NCBI RefSeq assembly: GCF_012928505.1
Contig: NZ_JABBJN010000012.1
Location: forward strand, 1 to 64,000
Direction: 5' to 3'
DNA from: Achromobacter sp. Bel
GTDB taxonomy: Bacteria; Pseudomonadota; Gammaproteobacteria; Burkholderiales; Burkholderiaceae_B
Length of the DNA stretch: 64,000 bases
The translations under genes and the position numbers were made by a program. Positions 55,257-63,918 of this stretch are shown here, in pieces. Position 1 is the first letter of the stretch. Each line of letters starts with the position of its first letter. The notes beneath the pieces are model-generated. The model searched no databases. It had not been told where the DNA came from and saw only the letters and a program-made list of their open reading frames with translations.

Positions 55257-56258
55257 ATGGCCGACAGAATCTGCGTAATCGGCGCCGGCCGCATGGGCGA
55301 AGGCATCACCTTGTCGTACCTGTTGGCCGGGCGGGACGTGACGCTGATCGACATCAAGCCGCGATCATCGGCTGAACAATCGGAGCACGACGCGCGCGTA
55401 GCGGCCAACCTGCGGCGCGAGCTCGCCACGCTCAGCCGGCTGGGCCTGTTGGACGCCGCCCAGACGGACGCCGCCATGCGTCGCGTGCGCCTGTGCCGGC
55501 GCGACAACGCCATGACAGACCTGCGGGCGGCGCGCATCGTATTCGAAGCCGTACCGGAACGGCTCGACGCCAAGCGGGACGCCTTCCAGTGGTTGGGGCA
55601 GACATGCGCGCCGGACGGTGTCATCGCTTCCACCACGTCCACCTTCCTCGTCACGGAACTGGCCGAACTGGTGCCGCACCCCGAGCGTTTCCTGAACGCG
55701 CACTGGCTGAATCCGGCCGCCTTGATCCCGCTGGTGGAAGTCAGCCGCGGGCCGACGACAAGCGACGCCGCCCTGGAGCAGTTGTTGGACACCTTGCGCC
55801 AGGCCGGCAAGGTGCCGGTGCAGTGCGCGCCGTCCGCCGGCTACATCGTGCCCCGCATCCAGGCCCTGGCCATGAACGAGGCCGCCCGCATGGTGGAGGA
55901 AGGCGTCGCCAGCGCCGAAGACATCGACACCGCCGTGCGGCTGGGCTTCGGGCTGCGCTTTTCGGTGCTGGGATTGCTGGAGTTCATCGATTGGGGGGGT
56001 GGCGACATCCTTTATTACGCGTCGCGCTACCTGGCCGCCGAAATCGGCCCCCGCTTCGCCTCGCCAGACGTCATTGCCCGCAACATGGAGGAAGGCCGCA
56101 ACGGCCTGCGCGACGGCCAGGGCTTTTACGACTACGCCGGCATGGACGTGGACGCCTACAAAATGGAGCGTCTCGGACAGTTGTGCGAGCGGCTGGACGT
56201 GATGGGATTGCTGCCGCGCGCGGGCGGCGCCCCTGCCGCCCCTGAACCCCGGCGCTGA
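55257..56258 (+). CDS. 3-hydroxyacyl-CoA dehydrogenase-family NAD(P) oxidoreductase
   Basis: A 333-residue enzyme. GAGRMG (9-14) is the NAD site, 'FEAVPERLDAKRDAF' and 'ASTTSTFLVTEL' are 3HCDH core motifs, and catalytic H149 lies in 'AHWLNPAALIPLVEV'. It is a monofunctional single-domain type, like L-carnitine or hydroxybutyryl dehydrogenases. The ATG at 55257 is favoured because AAGGA lies nine bases before it; an ATG at 55248 would overlap the upstream gene. The pairing with an opine dehydrogenase suggests a two-step oxidation of a hydroxy- or imino-linked amino acid. Confidence 0.88.
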   Translation: MADRICVIGAGRMGEGITLSYLLAGRDVTLIDIKPRSSAEQSEHDARVAANLRRELATLSRLGLLDAAQTDAAMRRVRLCRRDNAMTDLRAARIVFEAVPERLDAKRDAFQWLGQTCAPDGVIASTTSTFLVTELAELVPHPERFLNAHWLNPAALIPLVEVSRGPTTSDAALEQLLDTLRQAGKVPVQCAPSAGYIVPRIQALAMNEAARMVEEGVASAEDIDTAVRLGFGLRFSVLGLLEFIDWGGGDILYYASRYLAAEIGPRFASPDVIARNMEEGRNGLRDGQGFYDYAGMDVDAYKMERLGQLCERLDVMGLLPRAGGAPAAPEPRR

Positions 56259-56261
56259 CGC

Positions 56262-57443
56262 TCAGCGCAGTGCTTCCAATATCCGGTAAGCCAGCCTCAC
56301 CCGGGCCTCGTTCGGATAGTTCTTGTTGGCCAGGATCACGATGCCCATCTTCCTGGCCGGCACGAACGCCACATACGCGCCGAAGCCGTTGGTCGATCCG
56401 GTCTTGTTGATCCACACCGCCTGCTGCGGCGCAAGCGGCGGATTCAACGCGGTCGCCGGATGGCTCTGGCTATTCAGCGTGCCCGCGTTGGCCGTCAGCA
56501 GTGCGTCCAGCGCGACAGGATAGGCCAGTTGTTCCCACGCCAGGTCCTGCGTCATATCCCCGATCCGGTAGTAGCCCACATGGGTGCGCGCGACGGCGCG
56601 CTGGATGGCCGAGTCGCCCGACGTATCCATGTTGGCCTCGACAAAACGCAAGAGATCGCGCGCGCTGGTCTTCACGCCATAGGCTTCTGCCGCCAGCACG
56701 CCGGGATTCACGCGGACCGGCGCATCCTGCTTGTTGTAGCCCTGCGCGTAGTCCCCCAACGCGTCGGCCGGCACGTCGATGTACGTGTGCGTCAGACCCA
56801 GTTTCGGGAACAGCGTTTTTTCCATCGCCTGCGCGAACGGTTGGCCCAGGCTTTTGGCCGCCACCACGCCCAGCATGCCGATACTGGGGTTGGCGTAGGT
56901 GCGGTGCGTGCCTGCCGGGTACTGGGGCGTCCAGGCCTTCAGGTAGTCCATCAACTGCGCGTCGTTGCGCACGGCGTCGGGCACCTGCAGCGGAAAGCCC
57001 CCGCCCGTGTGCGTGCCCAGATGGACGAGCGTCAGCTTCCCGAAAGCGGACCCCTGCAAGACGGGCAGGAACCGTGCCGGACTGTCGTTCAACGACAACT
57101 TGCCCAGCACTTCCGCATAGGCCGCCAAGGTGGCGGTGTAGGTCTTGCTGATCGAGCCCACCTCGAACAGGGTATCGCGGCTGACGTTGGCCTGCGTCTG
57201 GCGCGACGCCACGCCGTAGCTGTAGAACTGCTGCCGGCCGTCCCGGGTGATGGCGATCGCCATGCCGGGCACGCCGTATTCGCGCATCACGGCCTGCGCG
57301 GCGTCGTCGATCGTGCGGCCGGCCTCGGTCGGGTCCACGGGATGCGTCGGCGCGGCAAAGACCTGCGAGGCGCCTGCCGCCAGGGCAAGAAACGCCAGCC
57401 CCGACAAGGCAAGGCGCCGGGTCCGCTCAACGTTCAATCTCAT
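56262..57443 (-). CDS. ampC: Class C (AmpC-type) beta-lactamase
   Basis: Periplasmic serine beta-lactamase, 393 residues, signal peptide 1-30 (VFA-A). Active-site motifs are complete: SISK (S97 nucleophile, K100), YAN (Y183-N185) and KTG (K347-G349). 'LTLVHLGTHTGGGFPLQVP' is class C typical. A GAAGGAATAGG ribosome site precedes the ATG. It is 3 bp from the convergent 3HCDH stop and divergent from the dadA-like gene. No ampR lies next to it, so induction by the classical AmpR route is not supported by context. Activity spectrum cannot be predicted. Confidence 0.95.
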   Translation of the reverse strand: MRLNVERTRRLALSGLAFLALAAGASQVFAAPTHPVDPTEAGRTIDDAAQAVMREYGVPGMAIAITRDGRQQFYSYGVASRQTQANVSRDTLFEVGSISKTYTATLAAYAEVLGKLSLNDSPARFLPVLQGSAFGKLTLVHLGTHTGGGFPLQVPDAVRNDAQLMDYLKAWTPQYPAGTHRTYANPSIGMLGVVAAKSLGQPFAQAMEKTLFPKLGLTHTYIDVPADALGDYAQGYNKQDAPVRVNPGVLAAEAYGVKTSARDLLRFVEANMDTSGDSAIQRAVARTHVGYYRIGDMTQDLAWEQLAYPVALDALLTANAGTLNSQSHPATALNPPLAPQQAVWINKTGSTNGFGAYVAFVPARKMGIVILANKNYPNEARVRLAYRILEALR

Positions 57444-57484
57444 GATCCTATTCCTTCATTTCGGGCTGCTGTTGATCGCCCGAC

Positions 57485-57514
57485 ATAGTACTTACCCTGA
57501 ATCCAATCCGACAA
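57485..57514 (-). promoter_or_regulatory. Sigma-70 promoter of the beta-lactamase gene
   Basis: On the minus strand TTGTCG (57509-57514), 18 bp, then TACTAT (57485-57490). The hexamers match 4/6 and 5/6, and the start point would fall about 35 nt before the ampC ATG. Confidence 0.5.
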
Positions 57515-57550
57515 GAACTTGGCTATTCTCTATTCCGTCGATTCAAAACC

Positions 57551-57735
57551 GCGCAGAAGAGACTGGCCCTTGCGGCCGGCGCCGACGGAGCAACCGCCCC
57601 GGAAACTCTCAGGCAACAGGACTGCGCGCGTCTAGACAATCTGGAGAGAGGCGCCGTGCGCGCCCACCGAAGGGGATCCCGCCGCCGTCAGCGCAGCGGG
57701 TGAAGCTCTCAGGTACCAAGACAGATGGGGTGCAA
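57551..57735 (+). promoter_or_regulatory. Tandem glycine riboswitch
   Basis: Two glycine aptamers in a row. Aptamer 1 (about 57551-57640) shows 'GCCGACGGAGCAACC' and 'GGAAACTCTCAGGCAACAGGACTG'-type conserved text (the run at 57601-57623). Aptamer 2 (about 57641-57735) shows 'GGAGAGAG', 'CACCGAAGGGG' (57665-57675), 'GGGTGAAGCTCTCAGGTA' and 'AGACAGATGGGG'. These are the hallmark cores of the glycine riboswitch, placed about 40 nt before the dadA-like start. No intrinsic terminator is obvious between aptamer 2 and the ATG, so control of translation initiation is likely. Confidence 0.92.
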
Positions 57736-57774
57736 CGGCCAGTTCGGGCCGCGGCCACTCAATCTGGAGCCATC

Positions 57775-59004
57775 ATGCCCCGCATCGCCATCATTGGCGC
57801 CGGTATCACCGGCGTCACGTCCGCCTATGCCTTGTCCAAACTGGGATACCAGGTCACCGTCTACGACCGGCAGCGATATCCCGCCATGGAAACGTCCTAC
57901 GCCAACGGTGGCCAGCTGTCGGCCAGCAACGCCGAAGTCTGGAACAGCACCGCCACGGTCCTGAAAGGATTGCGCTGGATGTGGCGCAAGAACGCGCCGC
58001 TTCTGCTGAATCCCGCGTTCAGCTGGCACAAGTATTCGTGGCTGGCGCAGTTCATGGCGCAGATCCCCAATTACCGGGAAAACACCATCGCCACCACGCG
58101 TCTGGCGATCCAAGCGCGGCAGCACCTGTTCGACATGGCCGAGGCCGAGGGCATCGATTTCGACCTGGAGCGCCGGGGCATTCTGCATATCTATCACGAC
58201 GCGGCCAGTTTCGACGCGGCCCGCCGTTCAAACACGCTGCTGCAGGCAGGCGGCCTGGAGCGCTTTGCCGTGTCGGGCAGCGAAGCCCGCAACATCGAAC
58301 CCACGCTGCAGACGGATTGCTATGGCGGCTTCTACACGCCGTCGGATGCCACCGGCGACATCCATAAATTCACCAGTGGGCTGGCGCGGGCATGCGCACG
58401 CCTTGGCGTCACCTTCATGCAGGATGCCGATGTCGGCCAGATCAGCCGCGACAACCATCCTTATGTGCTGGACGTACTGCGCAACAACGGCACGGTGCGC
58501 GAACAGCACGAGACCGATGCCATCGTCATCTGCGCTGGCGCCGTCAGCCGCAAGTTCGCGCGGCAACTGGGTGATTCGCTGAATATCTATCCCGTCAAAG
58601 GCTATTCCATCAGCGTGCATCTGGACGACGCACAAAGCCAGGCGGCCGCGCCCAGCGTCAGCTTGCTGGACGAAGCCTCCAAGATCGTCACCAGCAGGCT
58701 GGGCGACCGCTTCCGCGTGGCAGGCACGGCGGAGTTCAACGGCTTCAACATGGACATCCGCGCCGAACGCGTGCAGCCGCTGGTCGATTGGACGCGCAAG
58801 CACTTTCCCGGCATCCGGACATCCCGCGTGGTGCCGTGGTGCGGCCTGCGTCCCATGACGCCCAACATGATGCCGCGCGTCGGTCCGGGCAAGCGGCCCG
58901 GCGTGTTCTACAACACCGGGCATGGCCACCTGGGGTGGACCCTGTCGGCAGCCACGGCGCAGATGCTGGCGGCAAGCGTCGGGAAGGCGCTGCCGACGAC
59001 CTGA
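57775..59004 (+). CDS. FAD-dependent D-amino acid dehydrogenase / glycine oxidase-like (DadA-like)
   Basis: A 409-residue flavoprotein, probably membrane-peripheral, oxidising small D-amino acids or glycine. FAD motif 'RIAIIGAGITGVTSAYALSKLGYQVTVYDR' (3-32), 'METSYANGGQLSASNAEVW', 'YPVKGYSI', and the C-terminal 'CGLRPMTPN' and 'YNTGHGHLGWTLS' are DadA features. It is slightly shorter than E. coli DadA. The glycine riboswitch directly upstream ties expression to intracellular glycine, so glycine or a glycine-linked compound is a natural substrate guess. The ATG at 57775 has GGAG upstream; longer frames are riboswitch sequence. Confidence 0.92.
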   Translation: MPRIAIIGAGITGVTSAYALSKLGYQVTVYDRQRYPAMETSYANGGQLSASNAEVWNSTATVLKGLRWMWRKNAPLLLNPAFSWHKYSWLAQFMAQIPNYRENTIATTRLAIQARQHLFDMAEAEGIDFDLERRGILHIYHDAASFDAARRSNTLLQAGGLERFAVSGSEARNIEPTLQTDCYGGFYTPSDATGDIHKFTSGLARACARLGVTFMQDADVGQISRDNHPYVLDVLRNNGTVREQHETDAIVICAGAVSRKFARQLGDSLNIYPVKGYSISVHLDDAQSQAAAPSVSLLDEASKIVTSRLGDRFRVAGTAEFNGFNMDIRAERVQPLVDWTRKHFPGIRTSRVVPWCGLRPMTPNMMPRVGPGKRPGVFYNTGHGHLGWTLSAATAQMLAASVGKALPTT

Positions 59005-59021
59005 AACGGCCCTTGAAACGG

Positions 59022-59047
59022 CAGACGCCGCCCGCAGGCGGCGTCTG
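59022..59047. terminator. Strong hairpin between convergent dadA-like and autotransporter genes
   Basis: Perfect 11-bp stem CAGACGCCGCC (59022-59032) / GGCGGCGTCTG (59037-59047) with a CGCA loop, 17 bp after the dadA-like stop. No long T-run follows, so termination may be partial or factor-assisted; it could serve both convergent genes. Confidence 0.55.
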
Positions 59048-59127
59048 GCCTTGCACCGGGCACTGCCACGAAAGCCTCTCGGCCCCCGCGGCGACCCGGC
59101 CTCAGCGACGGTCTTGCTTACGCACGC

Positions 59128-62100
59128 TCAGTACCGCCAGGTCACGCCCACGGAACCGGCGTTCTCGCGATTGCCGCCGCCGAACTGGCCGCTGTAGGTG
59201 ATGCCGATGGTGGCAGAACGCGACACTGCGATATCCACGCCCAGTTCGGTGAATGCCGCGTCACGCGCCAGCGGCGCACCCGAGACCGTGAACGGCTGGC
59301 TGCCGTTGAACGCCAGGCGCGTTTGCGATTCGACGTCGCCGAACGCATGGCGCCAACCGGCGGCGGCGCGCAGCACGCCTTCCGTCTTGCCTGCGATGAA
59401 CGTCGTCTTGCCGCGCAGGCCCAGCGTCGTCGTGGTCAGCGAATTGCGGTTGCTTTGCCCGCTCAGCGCCGCCACGCCACCCGACTCCTGGAAGCCGCGG
59501 GTACGCGTGTCGGACCACGCCACGCCCGCGAAGGGCTCCAGCTGCGTCCGCTCGGCCACCGGCCACGCATAGCCCACTTCAGTGAAGAGCTGGCCCGTGC
59601 TGGCGCCGTAGTCGGCGGTCAGCTTGTCTTGCTGGCCCGCGACCGCGACGTTGCGCGTCGTGGAAATGTCGTGCCAGGTGTAGCCGGCGCCGACCAGCAG
59701 GTTGATCTTGCCCGGCCCGGCCTGGAAGGCCTTGCCACCGTAGACCGTGGCGCTGTAGCTGTCGACATCCGCCTTGGACGAATTCGCATCGACACGGATG
59801 CGGCTGTCGGTATAGCCCAATGCGCCGCCGAGACGCCAACCCCCGCCCACCGCATGGTCCGCGCCGACGAACAAGCCGCCGGTTCGCTGATCCACGCGAG
59901 ATGCGTTGTCGTTGCCGCCAAGCGTCTGCCAGGTGCCGACGAGCTCGGCCCAGGCGGGTTGCGCCATCGAACCCGGCAACGCCGACGCCGGCGTCGTGCC
60001 GCCTGCCTGCGCAGTGGCGGCGCCCGGCGCAAGGCCGGCATCCAGATTGGCGCGCAGGCTCTTGAACGGCAGGTTCCGCGACAGTCCGCTCAGATTGTTC
60101 AGCCCGGACGTCACGCTGGCGTGCGCTTCACCGGACAGGCTGTCGAACACGCCGGCGGGTGCGCCCTCCGGCAAGGTCAGCACGTACTGATACAGCGGGT
60201 TCGCACCGGACAGGCTGTCCAGCGCATTCGCGGCGCCGCGCTGGTTTGACGTGCCTGCCGCGTCGGCAAAGCGCATCGGACGGGTGCCCGGCGTGGACGG
60301 CGTGGAGGGTTCTACCGGCACGCGCTTGCGGTCCAGGCGCAAGGTGACGGCCTGCGCCTCGTAGCCCAGATTCGCGTCCAGATACGCAAACTCGGACGAC
60401 GCGGAGGAGAATGCCCCGTTGATCTGGTTGGCGGTCAGGATGGTATAGCTGCGCTCGCCCGCCAGATTGCCGTCCGGGCCCACATGCAGCACCGAACCGC
60501 CCAGATTGGCCGTGCCGCTGACGGCAATGCGGTCGCTCTCGTTGGATTGCGAGTCCGCCTCAACGCGGTATACCGAACCGGCTTCCAGCGTCAGGTCGCC
60601 CGCCACATGCAGCGTGCCGATGGAGTTCCCTGGCGCGATGACACCACCCGCCTGCACGGTGGTGCCGCCTACGGTACCCGTGCCTTGCAACACGCCGCTT
60701 TGGGCCACCGTCACTTGGCCACCCAGCTTGCCTTGCCCATTGATGCCGACCGACAAGATGCCTTGATCAATGCGGGTGGTTCCGGCAAAACCCGCGCTGT
60801 CGCCGATCAATGCCAACATGCCTGCGCCGGTCTTGGAAAAGCCGCCCGTGCCGGACAGTACGCCCGAATAGGTACTCGATTGCGGGGCGTCCAGATGCAA
60901 CGCCCCGGCCGCTCCCACGTCCACATTGCCGGACAAGGCGCCGCCCGAGGCGGCCAGCGTACCAGCCGTCACGCGCCAGTTCTGCGCACTGCGGCCCGAC
61001 AACGTCAGGACACCCGCGCCAGCCTTGGTCGCTTCGCCCGAGCCCGAGATGTCGCCGCCGAACGTTCCGCTAGTGGCCTGATTGAACACGACGAAACCGT
61101 TGTTCTGCAGATTGCCGCGGATCGAATCCGTATTGCCCACCAGCGTGCCTGCTTCGACACGCGTGTTGCCGTAGGCGTTGTTGCCCGTCAGCACCAGCGT
61201 GCCCGCGCCGAGCTTCACCAGATCGCCGGCGCCCGACAGCGCCTGGCTCACGGTGAAGACATTGGTGGCCGACGCGATATCGAACGCGCCGCCCTGCGTG
61301 CTCCATTGCAGATTGCGCGACGTCTGCGAGAAGCTCTGGCCTGTCACGCGCAGCGTGCCGCCGTTGAACATCAAGTCGCTTGCGCCATCGCCCAGGCTGG
61401 CGTCCTGCGACACACTGAGCACGCCTTCGGACAACCGGGTGCCGCCGGTGTGGACATTCACGCCGTTCAGCACCAAGGTACCCCCGCCCGTCTTGTCCAA
61501 CACGCTGGAGCCCTGAATCGGCGCGCCCACCGTGGCGGTCACGCCGGCAAGCACACGCAGTTCGCTGCCGTCGCCCACCGTCTGCAACGCCCCGCCGGCG
61601 CCTGCGAGCGGGCCGATCTGCCATCCGTCGGTCAGGAATTGCAGGCCCTTGAATGCCTGGGTGCCAGAGACCGACACCTGGCCGGCGGTGCCTTTGAATA
61701 CAGCATGCTGCTGGCCCCACGTGCCCGACCAGCCTGACTGTCCATCCGCCTCCCACTGCATGCCACCAGATCCCCATGTTCCTGAGCCACCGGTCCAGAC
61801 GAGCAAAGCACCAGGCGTAGTGAGGGGAGCCACGCGCAGGTCGACGAAACCGGCACGCGTGGTGTCGATCAAGAACTGGTCCCGCGTATGGTTTGCCGGG
61901 ATCGTGTCCAGCGTCAGCCCGTTCCCGCTCAACGTACCGCCGTAGGTGAACAAGCGGTAGTAGCCGATGGTCGGCTGCGCATTGTCGCGAATCTGCAGCT
62001 TGGCGTTCAAGTCAAGGTTGCCCACCACCCGGGTGGAACCGGTCGTGCCGGCGTTGGCCGCGTCGGGGCCAGGATCGCCCAGGTAGTAGCGGAACGTGGA

Positions 62101-63918
62101 TCCGTCCTTGAGCGACAAATCGCCATTGATCCGCAAGCGGGAATAGCCCGAGCTGACCAGCATGCCGCCCGCCAGGATGTCCGTCGTCCCGACGCGGCCC
62201 GTGCCCTGCAGGCGTCCGCCGGCGTTGATGGTCACGGTGCCGCCCAGCGCGCCGTTCGCCAGATAGAGTTCTCCCCCGTCGACAATGGTGGAGCCGGAAA
62301 ATCCAGAGCCGTCTCCCGAGTAATGGAATCGGGCCGCACCTGTCTTGCGGATCGTCCCCTGCCCCGTAAACCGCTCGCCGGAAGGAAAGATCTCGGCATT
62401 ATCAAAAACCACTTGCGCACCCTGCGCAATATTAATGTTTCCCGGTGGGATCATCGATGAGCCCGGCCCGTTCACATAGCGGATCGTGCCGCTCTGGATG
62501 TCCACCAGTGCATTGAAACCACCCGTAGAGCCCGTGACGGTCATCGTGCCGGCGCCCTGTTTGATAAGGGTCGACTCCGAATACGACATGTTGTTAGCCA
62601 CAGAGAAATCATCGCCACGATTGAAGATCAGCGTACTCCCCGCAGCGGCGGTCAAATATCCCGTTCCCAGACTGCCCGCCGAACCGCCGGTGCCGATTTC
62701 CAGCGTACCGCCGCTGGTGATTTCCGTGCCGCCGCTGTAGGTGTTGTCTCCCGCCAGTGTCAACCAGCCCGGGCTACTGTGAAATACCGCTCCATACCCC
62801 GAGATGCCATTGGCAATGAGCGTGCGGCCGGCTCGTTGATTGCTGAGCTTGCCTTCATTCAAGACCGCACCCGTTCCCAGCGTACTCGACGAGTCCACCG
62901 GCGCCCCCGCGTCGGCAAGGATGATCTGCGACGTAGGGTCGATTTTCGTCGTGCCGGTGTACGTGTTCGTGCCGGTCAGCGCGACCAGCGAATGTTCTGT
63001 CGCGCTGAGGTTGCCGGAGCCCGAAATATCCCCCGAAACACCGCCCGTGAACCCCTTGAACACCAGCGAGCCGTTATTGAGGATGCCCTGTCCCGAACTG
63101 CCGTAGCTTCCCGTTCCGCCCACTTGCAGCGTTCCGTCCGCAATTTCGATGGCGCCGGCGATGCCCTGGTCATGTTGGAGCACAAGCGTGCCGGAGGAGA
63201 CCTTCTTGAACATGGACCCGCCAAGCAGCGCGCCCGCAAAGTTGCCCTGCTCAACGACTAAGGCTTCCTGCGAACCGAATCCGACATTGACGGTTCCACT
63301 TCCCTGAAGGTTCTTGATGTAAGCGGTGCCGCCCTGAAAGTCCAATGTGCTGTCCCGCCATACAACGGTGGACGTCGCCTGGCGAGTCAGCTTGCCAAGC
63401 GCGTCTTGCCCTGCGGCATTGGCCAAGGTGCCGCCGAGTACGATCAATGTACCCTGCGGACCGACGGAGATTGGCCCGCCATCCGTCAATTGAATAACGC
63501 CCTCCCCCCCCATGTCCCCAAACTGCGCAATGCCCTGCAAATCCACGCCGCCACCGATCGTCAGCGTGGCAAATTGGCTTGCCTTCACCACGTTACCCGT
63601 ATTCTCGTCGAACACGAGTTTTTGCAACGGCGTAAGGGCAGCGTCCAAATGCGCCACCAATGTGCCGCCCGCCATATGGACCGGCGCGTTGCCCAGGGGA
63701 TTAAATGGCAGCTCGTATATATCACCGACGGCAATCACCGTCCCATGCGCCATCGCCGAGCTCAGCAGCATCGCGCCGCCCACTGCCCATGCCGGGACAA
63801 AACTGCGGGAGATCGCGAGTGCCAGCGGGCGGCGCGTCATACCTGGGGGAAATTCATTTCTGGCCAACTCGCCATATTGCGTGGCGTAATGCGGTGCTTT
63901 CTTGTTTCTCGTTTTCAT
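59128..63918 (-). CDS. Classical (type Va) autotransporter with long beta-helical passenger
   Basis: A self-secreted surface protein of 1596 residues. The first ~58 residues are an extended signal peptide (charged 'MKTRNKKAPHYATQYGELAR', then a hydrophobic core ending near AMAHG). Residues about 60-1200 are a passenger rich in 'GAGTLVLTG', 'GTLxVG' and 'SGSGxLxKxG' turns, the passenger-associated transport repeats of AIDA/pertactin-like proteins. An autochaperone-like segment ('LEAGSVYRVEADSQSNESD', 'RSYTILTANQINGAF') precedes the beta-barrel (about 1318-1596), which ends in the aromatic 'VTWRY'. No protease or lipase catalytic motif was seen, so an adhesin or biofilm role is the likeliest inference. 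Confidence 0.93.
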   Translation of the reverse strand: MKTRNKKAPHYATQYGELARNEFPPGMTRRPLALAISRSFVPAWAVGGAMLLSSAMAHGTVIAVGDIYELPFNPLGNAPVHMAGGTLVAHLDAALTPLQKLVFDENTGNVVKASQFATLTIGGGVDLQGIAQFGDMGGEGVIQLTDGGPISVGPQGTLIVLGGTLANAAGQDALGKLTRQATSTVVWRDSTLDFQGGTAYIKNLQGSGTVNVGFGSQEALVVEQGNFAGALLGGSMFKKVSSGTLVLQHDQGIAGAIEIADGTLQVGGTGSYGSSGQGILNNGSLVFKGFTGGVSGDISGSGNLSATEHSLVALTGTNTYTGTTKIDPTSQIILADAGAPVDSSSTLGTGAVLNEGKLSNQRAGRTLIANGISGYGAVFHSSPGWLTLAGDNTYSGGTEITSGGTLEIGTGGSAGSLGTGYLTAAAGSTLIFNRGDDFSVANNMSYSESTLIKQGAGTMTVTGSTGGFNALVDIQSGTIRYVNGPGSSMIPPGNINIAQGAQVVFDNAEIFPSGERFTGQGTIRKTGAARFHYSGDGSGFSGSTIVDGGELYLANGALGGTVTINAGGRLQGTGRVGTTDILAGGMLVSSGYSRLRINGDLSLKDGSTFRYYLGDPGPDAANAGTTGSTRVVGNLDLNAKLQIRDNAQPTIGYYRLFTYGGTLSGNGLTLDTIPANHTRDQFLIDTTRAGFVDLRVAPLTTPGALLVWTGGSGTWGSGGMQWEADGQSGWSGTWGQQHAVFKGTAGQVSVSGTQAFKGLQFLTDGWQIGPLAGAGGALQTVGDGSELRVLAGVTATVGAPIQGSSVLDKTGGGTLVLNGVNVHTGGTRLSEGVLSVSQDASLGDGASDLMFNGGTLRVTGQSFSQTSRNLQWSTQGGAFDIASATNVFTVSQALSGAGDLVKLGAGTLVLTGNNAYGNTRVEAGTLVGNTDSIRGNLQNNGFVVFNQATSGTFGGDISGSGEATKAGAGVLTLSGRSAQNWRVTAGTLAASGGALSGNVDVGAAGALHLDAPQSSTYSGVLSGTGGFSKTGAGMLALIGDSAGFAGTTRIDQGILSVGINGQGKLGGQVTVAQSGVLQGTGTVGGTTVQAGGVIAPGNSIGTLHVAGDLTLEAGSVYRVEADSQSNESDRIAVSGTANLGGSVLHVGPDGNLAGERSYTILTANQINGAFSSASSEFAYLDANLGYEAQAVTLRLDRKRVPVEPSTPSTPGTRPMRFADAAGTSNQRGAANALDSLSGANPLYQYVLTLPEGAPAGVFDSLSGEAHASVTSGLNNLSGLSRNLPFKSLRANLDAGLAPGAATAQAGGTTPASALPGSMAQPAWAELVGTWQTLGGNDNASRVDQRTGGLFVGADHAVGGGWRLGGALGYTDSRIRVDANSSKADVDSYSATVYGGKAFQAGPGKINLLVGAGYTWHDISTTRNVAVAGQQDKLTADYGASTGQLFTEVGYAWPVAERTQLEPFAGVAWSDTRTRGFQESGGVAALSGQSNRNSLTTTTLGLRGKTTFIAGKTEGVLRAAAGWRHAFGDVESQTRLAFNGSQPFTVSGAPLARDAAFTELGVDIAVSRSATIGITYSGQFGGGNRENAGSVGVTWRY

